DNA of 64,000 nt from Oscarella lobularis (lineage: Eukaryota > Porifera > Homoscleromorpha > Homosclerophorida > Oscarellidae): contig NC_089186.1 of NCBI RefSeq assembly GCF_947507565.1, positions 930,001 through 994,000 of the forward strand. Direction: 5' to 3'. Positions 24,601 to 34,900 of this stretch are shown here, one piece after another; position 1 is the first letter of the stretch; each line of letters starts with the position of its first letter. The notes below the pieces were generated by a model. It saw nothing but the letters and a program-made list of their open reading frames with translations, was not told the origin of the DNA and did not search any database. The translations under genes and the position numbers were made by a program.

Positions 24601-27600
24601 ATTGGAACACGGTTCTTCATTTGCAGCAGATGTTTTCATGGCTATTTTTTGCGGTAAAATAAGATCTACGTTCTTCAAGCTCAGCGTCCACGCTGCACTC
24701 ACGCCGGAGGACGTGAAGTCTTTCATGAAAGATAAAATTGCGTTGGCTCGAAAGATTCTGTCTCATCACAGTCCTGTGGAAAACTCACCTAATGCTGTTC
24801 CTTCTGTAGTAATATTTTTTGACGAAATCAACACGTCGTCGTGCATGGGCTTGTTCAAGGAAATTTTGATTGACGGAACTATGGAAGGAGACGATCTACC
24901 GCCGAATCTTTTCATTGCCGCCGCGAGCAATCCGCATCGCAGCAGTAGCGTGGTAATCAGAAGCAATTGGGAGGAAGAGGATTGGGTGCTGGGAAATTAC
25001 TATGTTCGCCCACTTCCACCCACTTTGGAGTTTCTTCGATGGGATTACGGGGCGCTCGAACCTCACCAGGAAAATGCCTACATTGAACAGATTCTGGCTA
25101 TGAAGCGCGACTTAAATTCGCTTGCGCTAGTCCGTGACATTTTGACAGATCGTATTTCTGAAGCTCAGAATCTAATACGAGAGTTTGCCAAAGAGCAACT
25201 TGAGAGTAATTTCTCAATATCAGAAGCAGCGATTCGAGCAAAAAGCTGCGTTAGCCAACGTGACATCCAGCGAGTATTTACTTTCTTTGACTTCTTCATG
25301 AAATATCCAAGTTTCTCTCCAGCCTCTTTTCAAGATGCAGAGCACGCTCTATGGGTGTCTCTTGGGATCGTGTATTATCTCAGACTTGACGGGAAATATC
25401 GCGAACGATTCAGCAAGTGGATGAACGAATGTTCCGCTGGCAGCATGAGTCCCGTCTTCCTATCAACGTTCGAGAAAGAAATTGACTTTTGTGTTTCTCA
25501 CATGCACTTGCCTAGTGGTGTGGCAAAAACCAAGGCCCTGAAAGAGAACTTATTTGCAATTGTTGTCTGCACCCTTTGCCGTGTTCCATTGATAATAGTT
25601 GGAGCGCCAGGCTCGTCAAAGACGCTATCCTTCAATTTGGCGGCAGCAAATCTGAAAGAAGCCGAATCGCCGAGCGAACTTTTTCGCTCGTTTCCGGCTC
25701 TTGATGTTCACCATTATCAGTGCTCAAGACGTTCAACGTCTCGCGAAATTGAGAAAATTTTTCAAAGAGCAATAACCCGACAGAAGAATCACGAGAAGTC
25801 TCGCCTACCCGTGAATTGCGTGGTGTTCATGGATGAAGCCGGGCTTCCGGAAGAGAGTCACGAGTCTCTGAAAGCTTTGCACTATTACTTGGACAGTCCC
25901 GCAGTTTCGTTCGTTGCCATAACGAATAACGTTCTCGACGCGGCGAAGTCAAACCGCGCTGTGAATCTTTTTCGACCAAAAATGGATCTGGATGAATTAC
26001 AGACTCTCGCCTCAGGATGTTTGGATGATCAAAGTTCACTAGCTCTTACTGTGAATAAATTTTGCGATCGGTACTTGAAGCTGATGGAAAAGGACGAGTT
26101 CAAGAATTTCTTTGGATTACGAGATTTCATTCATTTCATTCGCTATATTCGCCGTCATCGTAATTCAGTCGTCGGCACAGAGCAAAGATCTATGTCTCAA
26201 CTGGTTCTCAGGGCCCTCGAACGCAACTTCAACGGAATCCCCAAGTCTCTATTCATTGATCTGGCGAACAGCTTTTTGTCAGCATTAGACAGGCCTAAAT
26301 CTCTGACAGAACTTGAAATGAGAAACGTCGCTCAAATTCTAAAGGATAGTTTGAATGATACTATGGAGGCAAACCAAACACTCGGCGGTGAAGGCGGCGA
26401 CGCAGAAGTGCGATACAAGTTGATCATTGACGCAAGCGAGGACGACTCCATGACTCGCCTTCTCTTTCAACACGGCGTCTTGGAAAAAGGTCCTACCCGC
26501 GTCTTCTCTTGTAACGATTTTCCGGGTGACAATGATCTGCAAAAAGTCCACGTTATCTCGTCCATAAGGCACGCTGCTTTGGAAGGTCGCACCGTGATTC
26601 TGAGTCAAACCGACGACATAAATGAAAGCTTTTACGATTTGTTTAATCAGCGTTTTCGCAGAATCGCTGATCGTTACTATGCGAATATAGCAATTGGTTC
26701 CCATTCAAAGCCTTGCCGTGTTGATCCAAGTTTTCGCTGCATTGTTCACGTGCGACAGTCGGAGTTGGAGAACACTCCTCCGCCGTTTCTGAATCGTTTC
26801 GAAAAGTACCTTGTTTCGATTGAGGATTGGCTTGACGCTTCTGTTGCCTCGCTGCCTCCTGTTTTGAGGAAGGCTGTGCGATTGGCTCGCGATAAAGTGG
26901 TCACGTTTGAAAAAACGCTAGGCCCAAAAAATTTGTACGGGTGGACAGATCAAACGGTCAATTCCTTGTTTTTGGAGATGCTACCAAAGCTAGGATCGCC
27001 CGAGGCGAAAGAACGACTATTTCCATTTGAAAAAGGCAGTGGTGAAGAAATGAAAGCCGAAGTAGGCTATACAAGCCACGACGGGAGCGAGCCGCGTCAG
27101 GCTGATGCCGCTGTCTGGCAGAAAAAGGCACCTGTCATAGCAGATCATCTCGAACGGTTCATTCGCGAAGCGTGCAAATTTTCAGTATCGTTATCTCTTC
27201 GCACAGAAACAGCGAGCATCTTGTCTCTGACATGCTCAGACACCTCTTCGGATATCGCTGCTACGAGAAAATTGCTAATGGACAATCCTCGTTTGATTTT
27301 CGAATGGCTCACTGATTGTATTCAGAAGTCGAAAGATGACTCTTCTGCAGAAGAAAAGAGTGCTCCTATTTCTCTGCCCGAAGCGTTCTCGTTTTCGTGC
27401 TTAGTTCAGTGGATGGTTCGTCACGTCTGCGTTCGTCTCTTGCAGATTGCTACCCCGGAAGCGATTATATTCAACTCGACGACGCTACCCAAAGTGTACA
27501 TTGACCATTACTTACAGCATCAGCATCATTTCTCGTTGCAGAATCTTGTTCACAGTACAGACATCTGCAATTCATCGTTCAAAACTGTGTGCTACACTCG

Positions 27601-28348
27601 AACAACTCCTCTCATTCTCAGATGGTCAGACGATGCTGCGAGCGTGGAAATGTCTATGGACCACTCTAGCTCGTTGCTGGATTGCGTTGTTTGCAAGCTC
27701 GAGCACGTCTCTTCTCTGGATAATCTTCGTTTGCGGATAAAGGCTTATCTGGCTGGAAGCAGCCATCTGTTTCTAATGGTTGTTAACATGGATCAGTGCA
27801 CTCGAAGGCAAATCAACATTGCTCGAACATTGATTGAAGAAAATGGAGAGAAGATCGGGAAATCGTTTCTCCTGTTGCTTCATTTTCCAGCAAGTGTAGG
27901 AACTTTGCACTATTGCTATCAATCTCTCTTTCTGCATAATTGGAATTACGTGTACTTAGAAAGAGTCTCGGAACTTGATGACGAAGATATAGCTGATGTC
28001 GAACAATGGATGAAATTTGCCTACAGTGACAAAAGCGATTTGGAAAAGTTTATTGATAACTTTACGAACTCTCTTTTTTCTATTTTGCCTCATGCAGTCC
28101 ACTCATCTCTTTCAAGAGTGATACTGGGTGGTGGCAGTGGCAACGGCGAGGATTTAATTTTTAATCGGCCAATGAGTCTTCTTGAGAGGACTTCTCTTTT
28201 GGAGACCAAGATTCGCCAATTACCTGATTTCGCCAAAATTCTTTGCGAAAAATTTTCTGGTTATTGGACCAAATTGATGGTTTGTAAGTATCTGAAAAGG
28301 TCAGCTGGGTTTTCTTATCAAATGCCGGATGAACACTTGAATAGTTAG
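21686..28348 (+). CDS. RNF213/mysterin-like copy 2, AAA+ core exon
   Basis: A single open exon of about 2220 residues follows a TTTTTCTGTGTGCAG acceptor. By residue it shows P-loop GEAGNGKS (about 445, AAA2); GETGVGKT (about 850) with Walker B VVIFFDEI (about 1048) and sensor AAASN (AAA3); and GAPGSSKT (about 1308) with Walker B VVFMDEAG (about 1385) and sensor AITNN (AAA4). A further, degenerate AAA module and the start of the helical shell follow. In mammalian RNF213, AAA3 and AAA4 drive ATP hydrolysis, and both look intact here. Homology to copy 1 stops at CKYL near 28300, after which about 15 unrelated residues lead to a stop. The C-terminal half (shell, CTD, SAM-ZU5-Death) is therefore missing. 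A GTAAGTAT donor-like site sits exactly at the end of homology. The role, ubiquitin ligase or antimicrobial sensor in the family, is inferred. Confidence 0.88.
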   Translation, partial: GDTFANVITDLEAIMKNGLITFYLGEEELAFGAGAHFLELSYSVREVRTVRKISSEFGSELHSGAVYSSSVTSEPNWHEKFKTKRNEFTTQLSIDQTEQEVTRKMSSEELEDFVRRLSFMESDEKSEHQEKIRTFQEQFAFFQKIYEVSVILFKLCHKGFQKTLQYEVTEPNLDKVLHNTEVMLSDWRELLESFRTKYPQLLLFGVRAVFIIAKSLGPTPVLRDLVQLSSKIFDAKRETILRLTQVIQAILERRSYMLRETESSMDTAAVFLEKLRTDKSLRASPMRRTAKKDTVAQSVYLAFGFSRKQLFELIVKLYDGFPESYELLRCTEETLKEDLNLFLQRARAFPSRIFTLVEVNKLRIELQEDVLRFQMDKSLKSKVNVCYILTDNAVFHEAPWIQVFRYREEPLALVAKQEIKTKTYFKDWVQEYNNLRNLTLVYGEAGNGKSHYIRKQLSEMFCEEQVCVIAVHEAFAPLHAIEKLQNLYRERQLQACIYFNFTIAPPKEAKDDISQAEFNRYESLRTEMFWFMFSLICMGFVEDTETGKSFRLCGDCAWHIYIEVPSGHKGSETDLSSFLSCFPLFYYFGNPYRISSDAPFDIDSSVQLVCKYLKAYDNGSIDKLAKAKKRFLKKLRRAKSEEMEIVKFSVEKDLCDDECYHLLDRYMPEHAKQRKVSQVLFVKYMERRCWALDESSYFNYNQGVTRLKGSETDTKKLGSTLMSAMLDEVKAMCKTDMKSGEDNLELIIYDFEGKSASFYFLCLRPDKLDKEKQDRLERIEIEVPSLAQISQREVLDQCLSKALSLKLPEKKRLSLIDEHKYVLTPDYAVKMLTLNERRRCGVPVIIEGETGVGKTALVQMLSRLWNQSVCESNVKVAGQIADILQEKVTKKGAMSQELSALVTVLSELKRMERNPEVVLNFEKSDVAAVCRECPNVSRLLAVHLKNFSVLLLVDDNASDEKMTSSFGERIEELEHGSSFAADVFMAIFCGKIRSTFFKLSVHAALTPEDVKSFMKDKIALARKILSHHSPVENSPNAVPSVVIFFDEINTSSCMGLFKEILIDGTMEGDDLPPNLFIAAASNPHRSSSVVIRSNWEEEDWVLGNYYVRPLPPTLEFLRWDYGALEPHQENAYIEQILAMKRDLNSLALVRDILTDRISEAQNLIREFAKEQLESNFSISEAAIRAKSCVSQRDIQRVFTFFDFFMKYPSFSPASFQDAEHALWVSLGIVYYLRLDGKYRERFSKWMNECSAGSMSPVFLSTFEKEIDFCVSHMHLPSGVAKTKALKENLFAIVVCTLCRVPLIIVGAPGSSKTLSFNLAAANLKEAESPSELFRSFPALDVHHYQCSRRSTSREIEKIFQRAITRQKNHEKSRLPVNCVVFMDEAGLPEESHESLKALHYYLDSPAVSFVAITNNVLDAAKSNRAVNLFRPKMDLDELQTLASGCLDDQSSLALTVNKFCDRYLKLMEKDEFKNFFGLRDFIHFIRYIRRHRNSVVGTEQRSMSQLVLRALERNFNGIPKSLFIDLANSFLSALDRPKSLTELEMRNVAQILKDSLNDTMEANQTLGGEGGDAEVRYKLIIDASEDDSMTRLLFQHGVLEKGPTRVFSCNDFPGDNDLQKVHVISSIRHAALEGRTVILSQTDDINESFYDLFNQRFRRIADRYYANIAIGSHSKPCRVDPSFRCIVHVRQSELENTPPPFLNRFEKYLVSIEDWLDASVASLPPVLRKAVRLARDKVVTFEKTLGPKNLYGWTDQTVNSLFLEMLPKLGSPEAKERLFPFEKGSGEEMKAEVGYTSHDGSEPRQADAAVWQKKAPVIADHLERFIREACKFSVSLSLRTETASILSLTCSDTSSDIAATRKLLMDNPRLIFEWLTDCIQKSKDDSSAEEKSAPISLPEAFSFSCLVQWMVRHVCVRLLQIATPEAIIFNSTTLPKVYIDHYLQHQHHFSLQNLVHSTDICNSSFKTVCYTRTTPLILRWSDDAASVEMSMDHSSSLLDCVVCKLEHVSSLDNLRLRIKAYLAGSSHLFLMVVNMDQCTRRQINIARTLIEENGEKIGKSFLLLLHFPASVGTLHYCYQSLFLHNWNYVYLERVSELDDEDIADVEQWMKFAYSDKSDLEKFIDNFTNSLFSILPHAVHSSLSRVILGGGSGNGEDLIFNRPMSLLERTSLLETKIRQLPDFAKILCEKFSGYWTKLMVCKYLKRSAGFSYQMPDEHLNS

Positions 28349-28414
28349 TGTGATATCTTCTCGACGAATTAACGTCAGTCACATCTTCACATCCTGGGCA
28401 AAAACGCCCCATCG

Positions 28415-31084
28415 ATGGCAAGCAGAGAAGCAGTCGAGCTCAGAAGTCTTTCTTATATATCGCCTACAAAAACCGAAGCGAACTCCGACGTCGCCGATGC
28501 GACCGTGGGAGCGAATAAGTCGACAGTCGAGAAGGACACCGATCCTCAAACTCTCCTGCGGAACGAACTGGAGAACTTCGGCGAAGGCCAAGCGAGGCGA
28601 ATTGCACTGCACGTCGACAGCGGAGCGAATGTGAAGCAGCGCTACGACGACGGCACCGTCGGGGTCAAACTGACAGTACTGCACGTTCTATTCGACGCTT
28701 TTTCTAAATCGAGCGAAGACGACGAAACGAAACGGCGCTCTTGCGCAGAATGTGAGAGCCCGCTTATTCCATGCAGTAGGAAACGTGTCTCTTCTCTCTT
28801 ACAGCCCTCCAAACGCTTCTCGATCTCGGTGCCGATCCTACGGCACGCGATCATAACGATCGCTCTGTCCTGCAAGCGGCTGTCGCGAATTTATGCCCTG
28901 TTAACCTCTTGGAGATTCTTCTGTCGTCCGACAGGGACGTAGGCGGGGACAGCGCCTTGCTTCATGATCTGGTCGGTGCACCCTAGGATCTTCATCTTTT
29001 CTCTTGCCAAGGCGGGCAGAACCCTGTAGAGATGCAATGTTCTCATTTAGTCCGCTTTGATGAGATAAAAGATGTCATTTTTTAATAGTCTTGCAACTTA
29101 TCATTTCTCTTTTAGCTAGCATCCGGAAAGGCTTTTAACATGGACTACGTCGAAAATCTAATTGACAAGGGCACCAATTTGGAATTTAAATTGACCCCCG
29201 AGGAGCCAAACTCTCTCGAGCTGATGGCTGGGCTTGAAGACAAGGGTAAATCGTTGATCAGTCTTGTAGAGCAGAAGTGACCTCAGCTGCTGAGTAAACA
29301 CGCCAACTCTATGCTTCAGCATGCAGTTAAATCCGGAAGCTTGGAAAGCGTCAAGGTATATACCGTAATACTCAATTAATAGTATTCCGTTAGTGTCTAA
29401 ATTTAACAATTTATTTTTCTTAAATCGTTTATAAACGCATATTTGGTTATTTTTTGCAGTTTCTTCTAAAAATTGGAGCAACGTGTGTCGTCTCGAAAAT
29501 GAGAGATCTTCCATACGAGAAGGTGACTCTTCTCGCTGATCACCGGGTGATTCGGATGTCAGCGAAGCCGATTGAAATGACGCTTCAATTGGCAGCGCTC
29601 TATTGCGAGTGTTCCAAGCGCGAGCAATTGCATCGCCTCGAGCTTTTGTTGTTGTCCGAGAGTATGCAGAGTCTCGCCGTCGAGATGATGGATAAGGCCC
29701 ATTGGACAGAAGATAACATTGGACAGGATTTGTTTGAGTACGGAATCGAAAACAATCAAAAGATGGTAAGTCATTTTGCACGGAGAAATTCTGGGTTTGA
29801 ATAGTTTGCGCGCACACTCTCCACTGCATGGGCTCTTCTCGTGCATACTATTCCATAGGACCTATATACCAAATTTACGTCGTACCTCACTCCTTACCTC
29901 GTATTCGCATAGAAGCATGTACATTTAGGCTTGACTGACGTGGTTACTCTACTCATGCATACCTTTGACTTTATACCATGCATGCCACTCATCAGAATTC
30001 ACCATGAGACCGAATTGAATTGTGCTTCAAGAGCTTGTCGTAGACCTACTTTTGGTGTTATAGATCCCACTCCGCAACAGTAATTTGTTATACAAGTAAC
30101 TGACGTTCTATTTTAGTTTATCGCCTCCGTTCTCGTTCAGCAGATGGTGAAGACGTCTTGGTACGGCAAAGTAAGACTAGGGAGGCGACAGTACGCGTAC
30201 AAAGTCTTCCTATTTCTCGCCAAAGCGTTTTTCCTGCCCTTCGTTTTTGCCTTCTGTCTTCCCTGCCTCCGATTTTCCTGCCTGCGGACGCGCTACACAG
30301 AGTGGATGAAAGTCAGTGAACTGGTCATTGTCTACGTAGCCAATACCGTAACCTACCTCCTCTTCGTTCTTTTTCTCGTCATCAACGTCTCACTCAAATC
30401 AAGCGACATCCCGGCTACCTCGCCAAGCAATCTCGATTGGATTGTTCTCGTCTTCGTTGTTGCTCTCGCACTCCAAGAAGTCGCTCAAGCGTTTAGTCAT
30501 CGACAGAAGTTCACTCACTATGCAGCAAACTGGAGCAACATCCTCGACATAGTTCTCATTATCAGTTTCACTTCTTACTACGTTCTTCTATTTGTAGGCT
30601 ACTACGCCGTCGACGATGGCTTCCAAGTGATTCGCGCTTCGTTTCATTTTCTCGGCTTGGCGTCTCTTCTCAGCACCGTCCGATTTTTGTGGTATCTTCA
30701 AGCTCATTCGCTTCTCGGTCCGATACAGCTGTCTTTCTTCGGAATCTTCTACGACGTCCTACTCTTTCTCGTTATTTTGGGCACTTTTTTGATCGGCTTT
30801 TCTGTCAGCTTAACAAGCGTCTATTCGGCACCGGTGAAGAGTGTTGGAGCGCCGGTAAACGAGACTGTGCCAGTTGACGTTTCAGGGTATCCGACATTCT
30901 ATATTTTGAAGAAACAGGTGGCACATGTAGCAGAAAATTATTTAGTAAATTAGATACAATTTGTTTCTTAATCTAGAGTCGGTGCGAACAGTCTCCAATA
31001 CTATCTCTTGTGCCCTTGCTCCATTTCATATTTACATCAACAGCATGGAAAACCTATTTACTCTGTACTATCCTGTTTTCTCAG
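28415..31084 (+). pseudogene. Ankyrin-TRP-type cation channel gene, truncated and interrupted
   Basis: Exon 1 (28415-28775) starts at an ATG. Exon 2 (28805 to about 28971) encodes an ankyrin repeat (TLLDLGADPTARDHNDRSVL). The exon at 29116-29355 contains an in-frame TGA at 29278-29280. The exon at 29460-29765 is ankyrin-like. The exon at 30117-30917 has several membrane segments and a TRP-like S4-S5 stretch (LASLLSTVRFLWYLQAHSLL, then GPIQLSFFGIFYDVLL). The next exon (30977-31084) has a pore-like SMENLFTLYYPVF in one frame. No S6 or TRP helix is found before the tandem repeat at 31319. Closest in style to TRPC-type channels. With an internal stop and no S6, the copy is probably dead, although exon phases around 28971 and 30917 are uncertain. 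Confidence 0.7.
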
Positions 31085-31318
31085 GTAATTTTATTAGCTA
31101 AATCTACCCCATTTGACTACTGTTACGTCAATGTAGAGTTATACAAATACCTCTTTGGAGAGAAGAAAAGCTTCCCCGCAAACCGCAGTTCCACAGAATG
31201 GCAACTTTTCTTGCTGCCCTTTTTGGCGGTTGGTTAATAATCTGAGAAGACGTTCTTTGTTATCTGCAAAGACATCGAATTTCTTGCCTGAGACATTTGC
31301 TCGACGAACTGACTCCTG

Positions 31319-31932
31319 GTCCGGTTCCTAATGGGGCCTCACCTTTAGCCAAAAAATTAATCGCATATTTTATAAATGAGTCAAAGTAGCTCTAATTTGA
31401 TGCAGAAATTGCTGCCTTCCCCTTTAAATAAAAGAAATTTTTACAGCCCGTTTCCAATTGGGGCACCATTATTATCTGTAAAACTAATCGCTCGTTTTTT
31501 GCTATAAATCAGTCGAAGCAGCTCTAATTTGATTCAGAAAAACGTTTTCATTGCAGCCTTAGCATTTAAATAAACGAAATTTCCGTGGTCCGGTTCATAA
31601 TGGGGCCTCACCTTTATCCAAAAAATTAATCGCATATTTTACACTATAAATAAGTCGACGTATCTCTTATTTAATGCAGAAATTGCTTCCTTTGCCTTTG
31701 AATAAACAAAATGTTTGTGGCCCTGTTCGTAATGGGGCCTCATTTTTATCCAAAAAATTAATAGCATATTTTACGCTATTAATAAGTCGAAGTAGCTCTT
31801 GTTTAATGCAGAAAATGCTGCCTGTGCCTTTGAATGAACGAAATTTTAATGGCCCGGTTCCTAATGGGGCCTCATTTTTATCCAAAACATTAATCGCATA
31901 TTTTACTCATTTAATAAGTCGAGGTAGCTTTA
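31319..31932 (+). repeat. Tandem repeat, about five units of 126-140 bp
   Basis: Units recur at about 31319, 31446, 31587, 31713 and 31853, each containing CGGTTCCTAATGGGGCCTC, CCAAAAAATTAATCGCATAT and a TAAGTCGAAGTAGCTCT-like stretch. Units differ by substitutions and small indels. The array separates the broken TRP gene from gene A; short ORFs inside it are artefacts of the repeat. Confidence 0.85.
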
Positions 31933-31978
31933 TTTAACGGACCGTCTCCTAAACACTCTTTTTTTGACCTGTTGGCAG

Positions 31979-34900
31979 AGATCAAAACGATCGTTTGCTG
32001 TGCGTGTTGCAATTGAACGGCTGAGTGCAACCATCAGAGAAGGTAAGCGTTATGAACTGGAGAGATTCCTTTTGGCAGAAAAAGGATTTCACATTGGCCA
32101 GGTACGGAGAACGTGTTTTTATATCCGCTGCATACGATTATTATTTTTTCAGGCGGGGCCCAACTTGGTAGACGCTATTCACTATGTGGCGGGAAGGGAG
32201 TTTGAGACGGCGGATGAGGCAGATGAGTGGCTCAGCTATTTAGTTTTTGACAAAAATGAAAACCTTGACAAGCCAGGAAAAGTACAATATCAATACTTTT
32301 GAGTTGATAAATTAATTGATATGTATGTGTAGATTGGTTTACTGACACCACTTCACTGTGCGTGCGGGTGGGGAAATATTTATGGCGTCATGTGGCTCGT
32401 CAGTCACGGTGCAAACGTCTCCGTGAAAGACGCGGTATGATAAGAAAATGTACGTCAGATTGTTGTCCACACTGACAGCTCTTTCAGGGAGGGAATACGC
32501 CGTATTCGTATGCCTGTGCAAGTTCCGTTGACACATTGAAAAAAATTGGCTATTTGGAAGAACGTGGCTATCTTTTGTCACCGGATGACATAGTAACGGC
32601 TTTGGCGTAGACTCTGTTTCAACGGATTCAGAAACTTTCCTTTTCCTCCTTTAGTGTTGGGCCGCTGGGAATCAATTTACATCTTCTGAAGAAGCTCAGA
32701 AGGTTTTGAGATATCTTTTTATTCAAAAGAAAATGAGTGTCAACGCTACTGAAAAGAAGGTACATGATGAAGTTCATTTTTCTTGCCTGCACAAAATATC
32801 TGTAATAATTAATTAATTACAGAGCAATAACACTCCTTTGCATTACGCTTGCAACAGAGGAAGCATTTTTGGAATGAAATGGCTTGTTGAACACAATTCT
32901 GCTATTAATAGCGTCAACAAGGTTAGGAGATTTCACCTGCAGTGCCTATAGTCTTATTTATTATATCAGGAGGGCCAAACGCCTTTTATGTTGGCATGTG
33001 CAGGTGACATTGATCCTTCACTGAAAGCGCGCTACTTAGATGAAAAAGGAGCCGACTGTTTTGCAATTGATGAGGTGGGTCCATGTTGATGTTGTTAGAG
33101 AAGACAAAGCATTTTTGAAATTTAAATTCAGGACCAGAGAACGGCTTTCTGTTATGCCACCAAGGGTTCAAAGTCTGAAAAGGACACAGAAGATGTTCTT
33201 CAATTTCTTGTCGCAAAGGGCATTCTCATCAATTCTATTTCTAAGGTTTGATTTTCACCAGGCCTATTGGCGGTCTTAGTTTGAACAATTTGTACTTGTT
33301 TAGTGGAGGAGGACACCCTTATTGCACGCATGCGATTCGGACAATCCTTTTTTCAACGCCATTAAGCAGCTCATTGAGCTGGGGGCTGATATTGCTGCTA
33401 CAGATTCCGTTAGTAAGAATGCTTCTCGCCGACTTATTCATTTTATTGTTTATAGATGAAACGGAATGCTTTGCATCTGGCTGCGAGTAACCCTCGAAAA
33501 TGCAAATCAGTTATTGATCTTTTGATTGAAGAAGGTGTCGACGTCACTGGTGAAGACGAGGTGATGTGGCTCGTGATTAGGAAATGAATTCATTAATTTG
33601 AAATTCAGAAAGGAAAAATGCCTCATCAGGTAGCACGTGATGATGAAGTGAAAGCTCTTCTTCGACAGCATTACGTACGTTTTCATTTTGATTCTTTCCC
33701 GAATGCATATTGTTTAATTAGGACGCACGGTGTGCAGCCAAGGCGGATCCAGAATGGAATCGCCTCGATTCTGTGAAAGATAAAATTTTGTCTCATTTCG
33801 GCAACGCTCTTGTTGGAGAAACTGCTCTTGATCCTCTTCGCTCCCGCGGGTGTCTTTCCTCTCGTCAGTACGAGGAGCTTCTGGGATGCTCGCTGAAGAA
33901 AGTGGCCCCGGAGTTACTTAGTGTTCTTATGTCACAGCCACCTCCCAGTTTCTATTCCTTTTGCGCTGTTCTGCAGCAGGGGAACGACGATCAAAAGGCT
34001 CTTTATGACTTCATCGCTTCTGTTCCAAGGGTGACTCAAGATGATGAGTCAGGCGGAAAAAATTTAAAGGTAGGTCTACTCGTGTAAGTTCAGGCTGAGC
34101 AGTGTGATCGAAAAGCGAGTGTCGTCTTCTAATTAACCGAAAACGAATTCGTAGAATCGCCGACTTGCGACGAAAAATATTGTTATTCATTAATTAGTTG
34201 GCTGATTGGTTGTTGGCAGAAACGCACTCCGAGAATGATCTCGTCCGCGATCGAGCGATTGGCCACGATAATCCAGAAGAGAAATGAGGATGAATTGAAG
34301 AGTTTTCTTTCTACAGAAAAAGGATTTCGATCTCAGCAGGTATGGAATAGTTGCGTTTTCCATCGCTGCACGCCACTGTATTCTCTTTTTCGTTAGAACG
34401 GCGACGATGACTTTTCATTATTTCACTATGTGGCGGGAAAAGAGTTTGAGACGGCGGATGAAGCCGATTATTGGCTCAGCTATGCGCTTGTGCAAAAGAA
34501 TCAAGAGATTGAAATGATATCACCCAAGGTATGAAAACGCTTTGGATTGGTAAATTAATTGATGCGTGGATGCAGAAAGGGCTCCTCCCACTTCACTGTG
34601 CGTGCCAGTGGGGAAATATTTTTGGCGTTGAATGGCTCGTCAGTCACGGTGCAAATATCAACGCGAAAGACATTGTATGGCTTGCAATGGATTTCATATG
34701 GTTTCACTAAGCACTCTTTTTAGATAAAACGTACGCCATATTCTTGTGCCTGTACAAGTTCTGTTGACACAATAAAAAAAATTTTATATCTCGAAAAACA
34801 TGGCTACATTTTGTCACCGTCTGATATTGTAAGCGAATTGATATCAGCTCTCTCGCACCAATAGCATTTGATTTATAGGTTTGGGCAGCTGAAAATCAAT

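Noticed and set aside
29278-29280. TGA read as selenocysteine in the TRP-type gene
   Set aside because: No SECIS-like element was looked for successfully, TRP channels are not selenoproteins, and the gene is broken elsewhere.
31319-31932. CRISPR-like array
   Set aside because: Units are directly adjacent and diverged along their full length with no unique spacers. The genome is eukaryotic.
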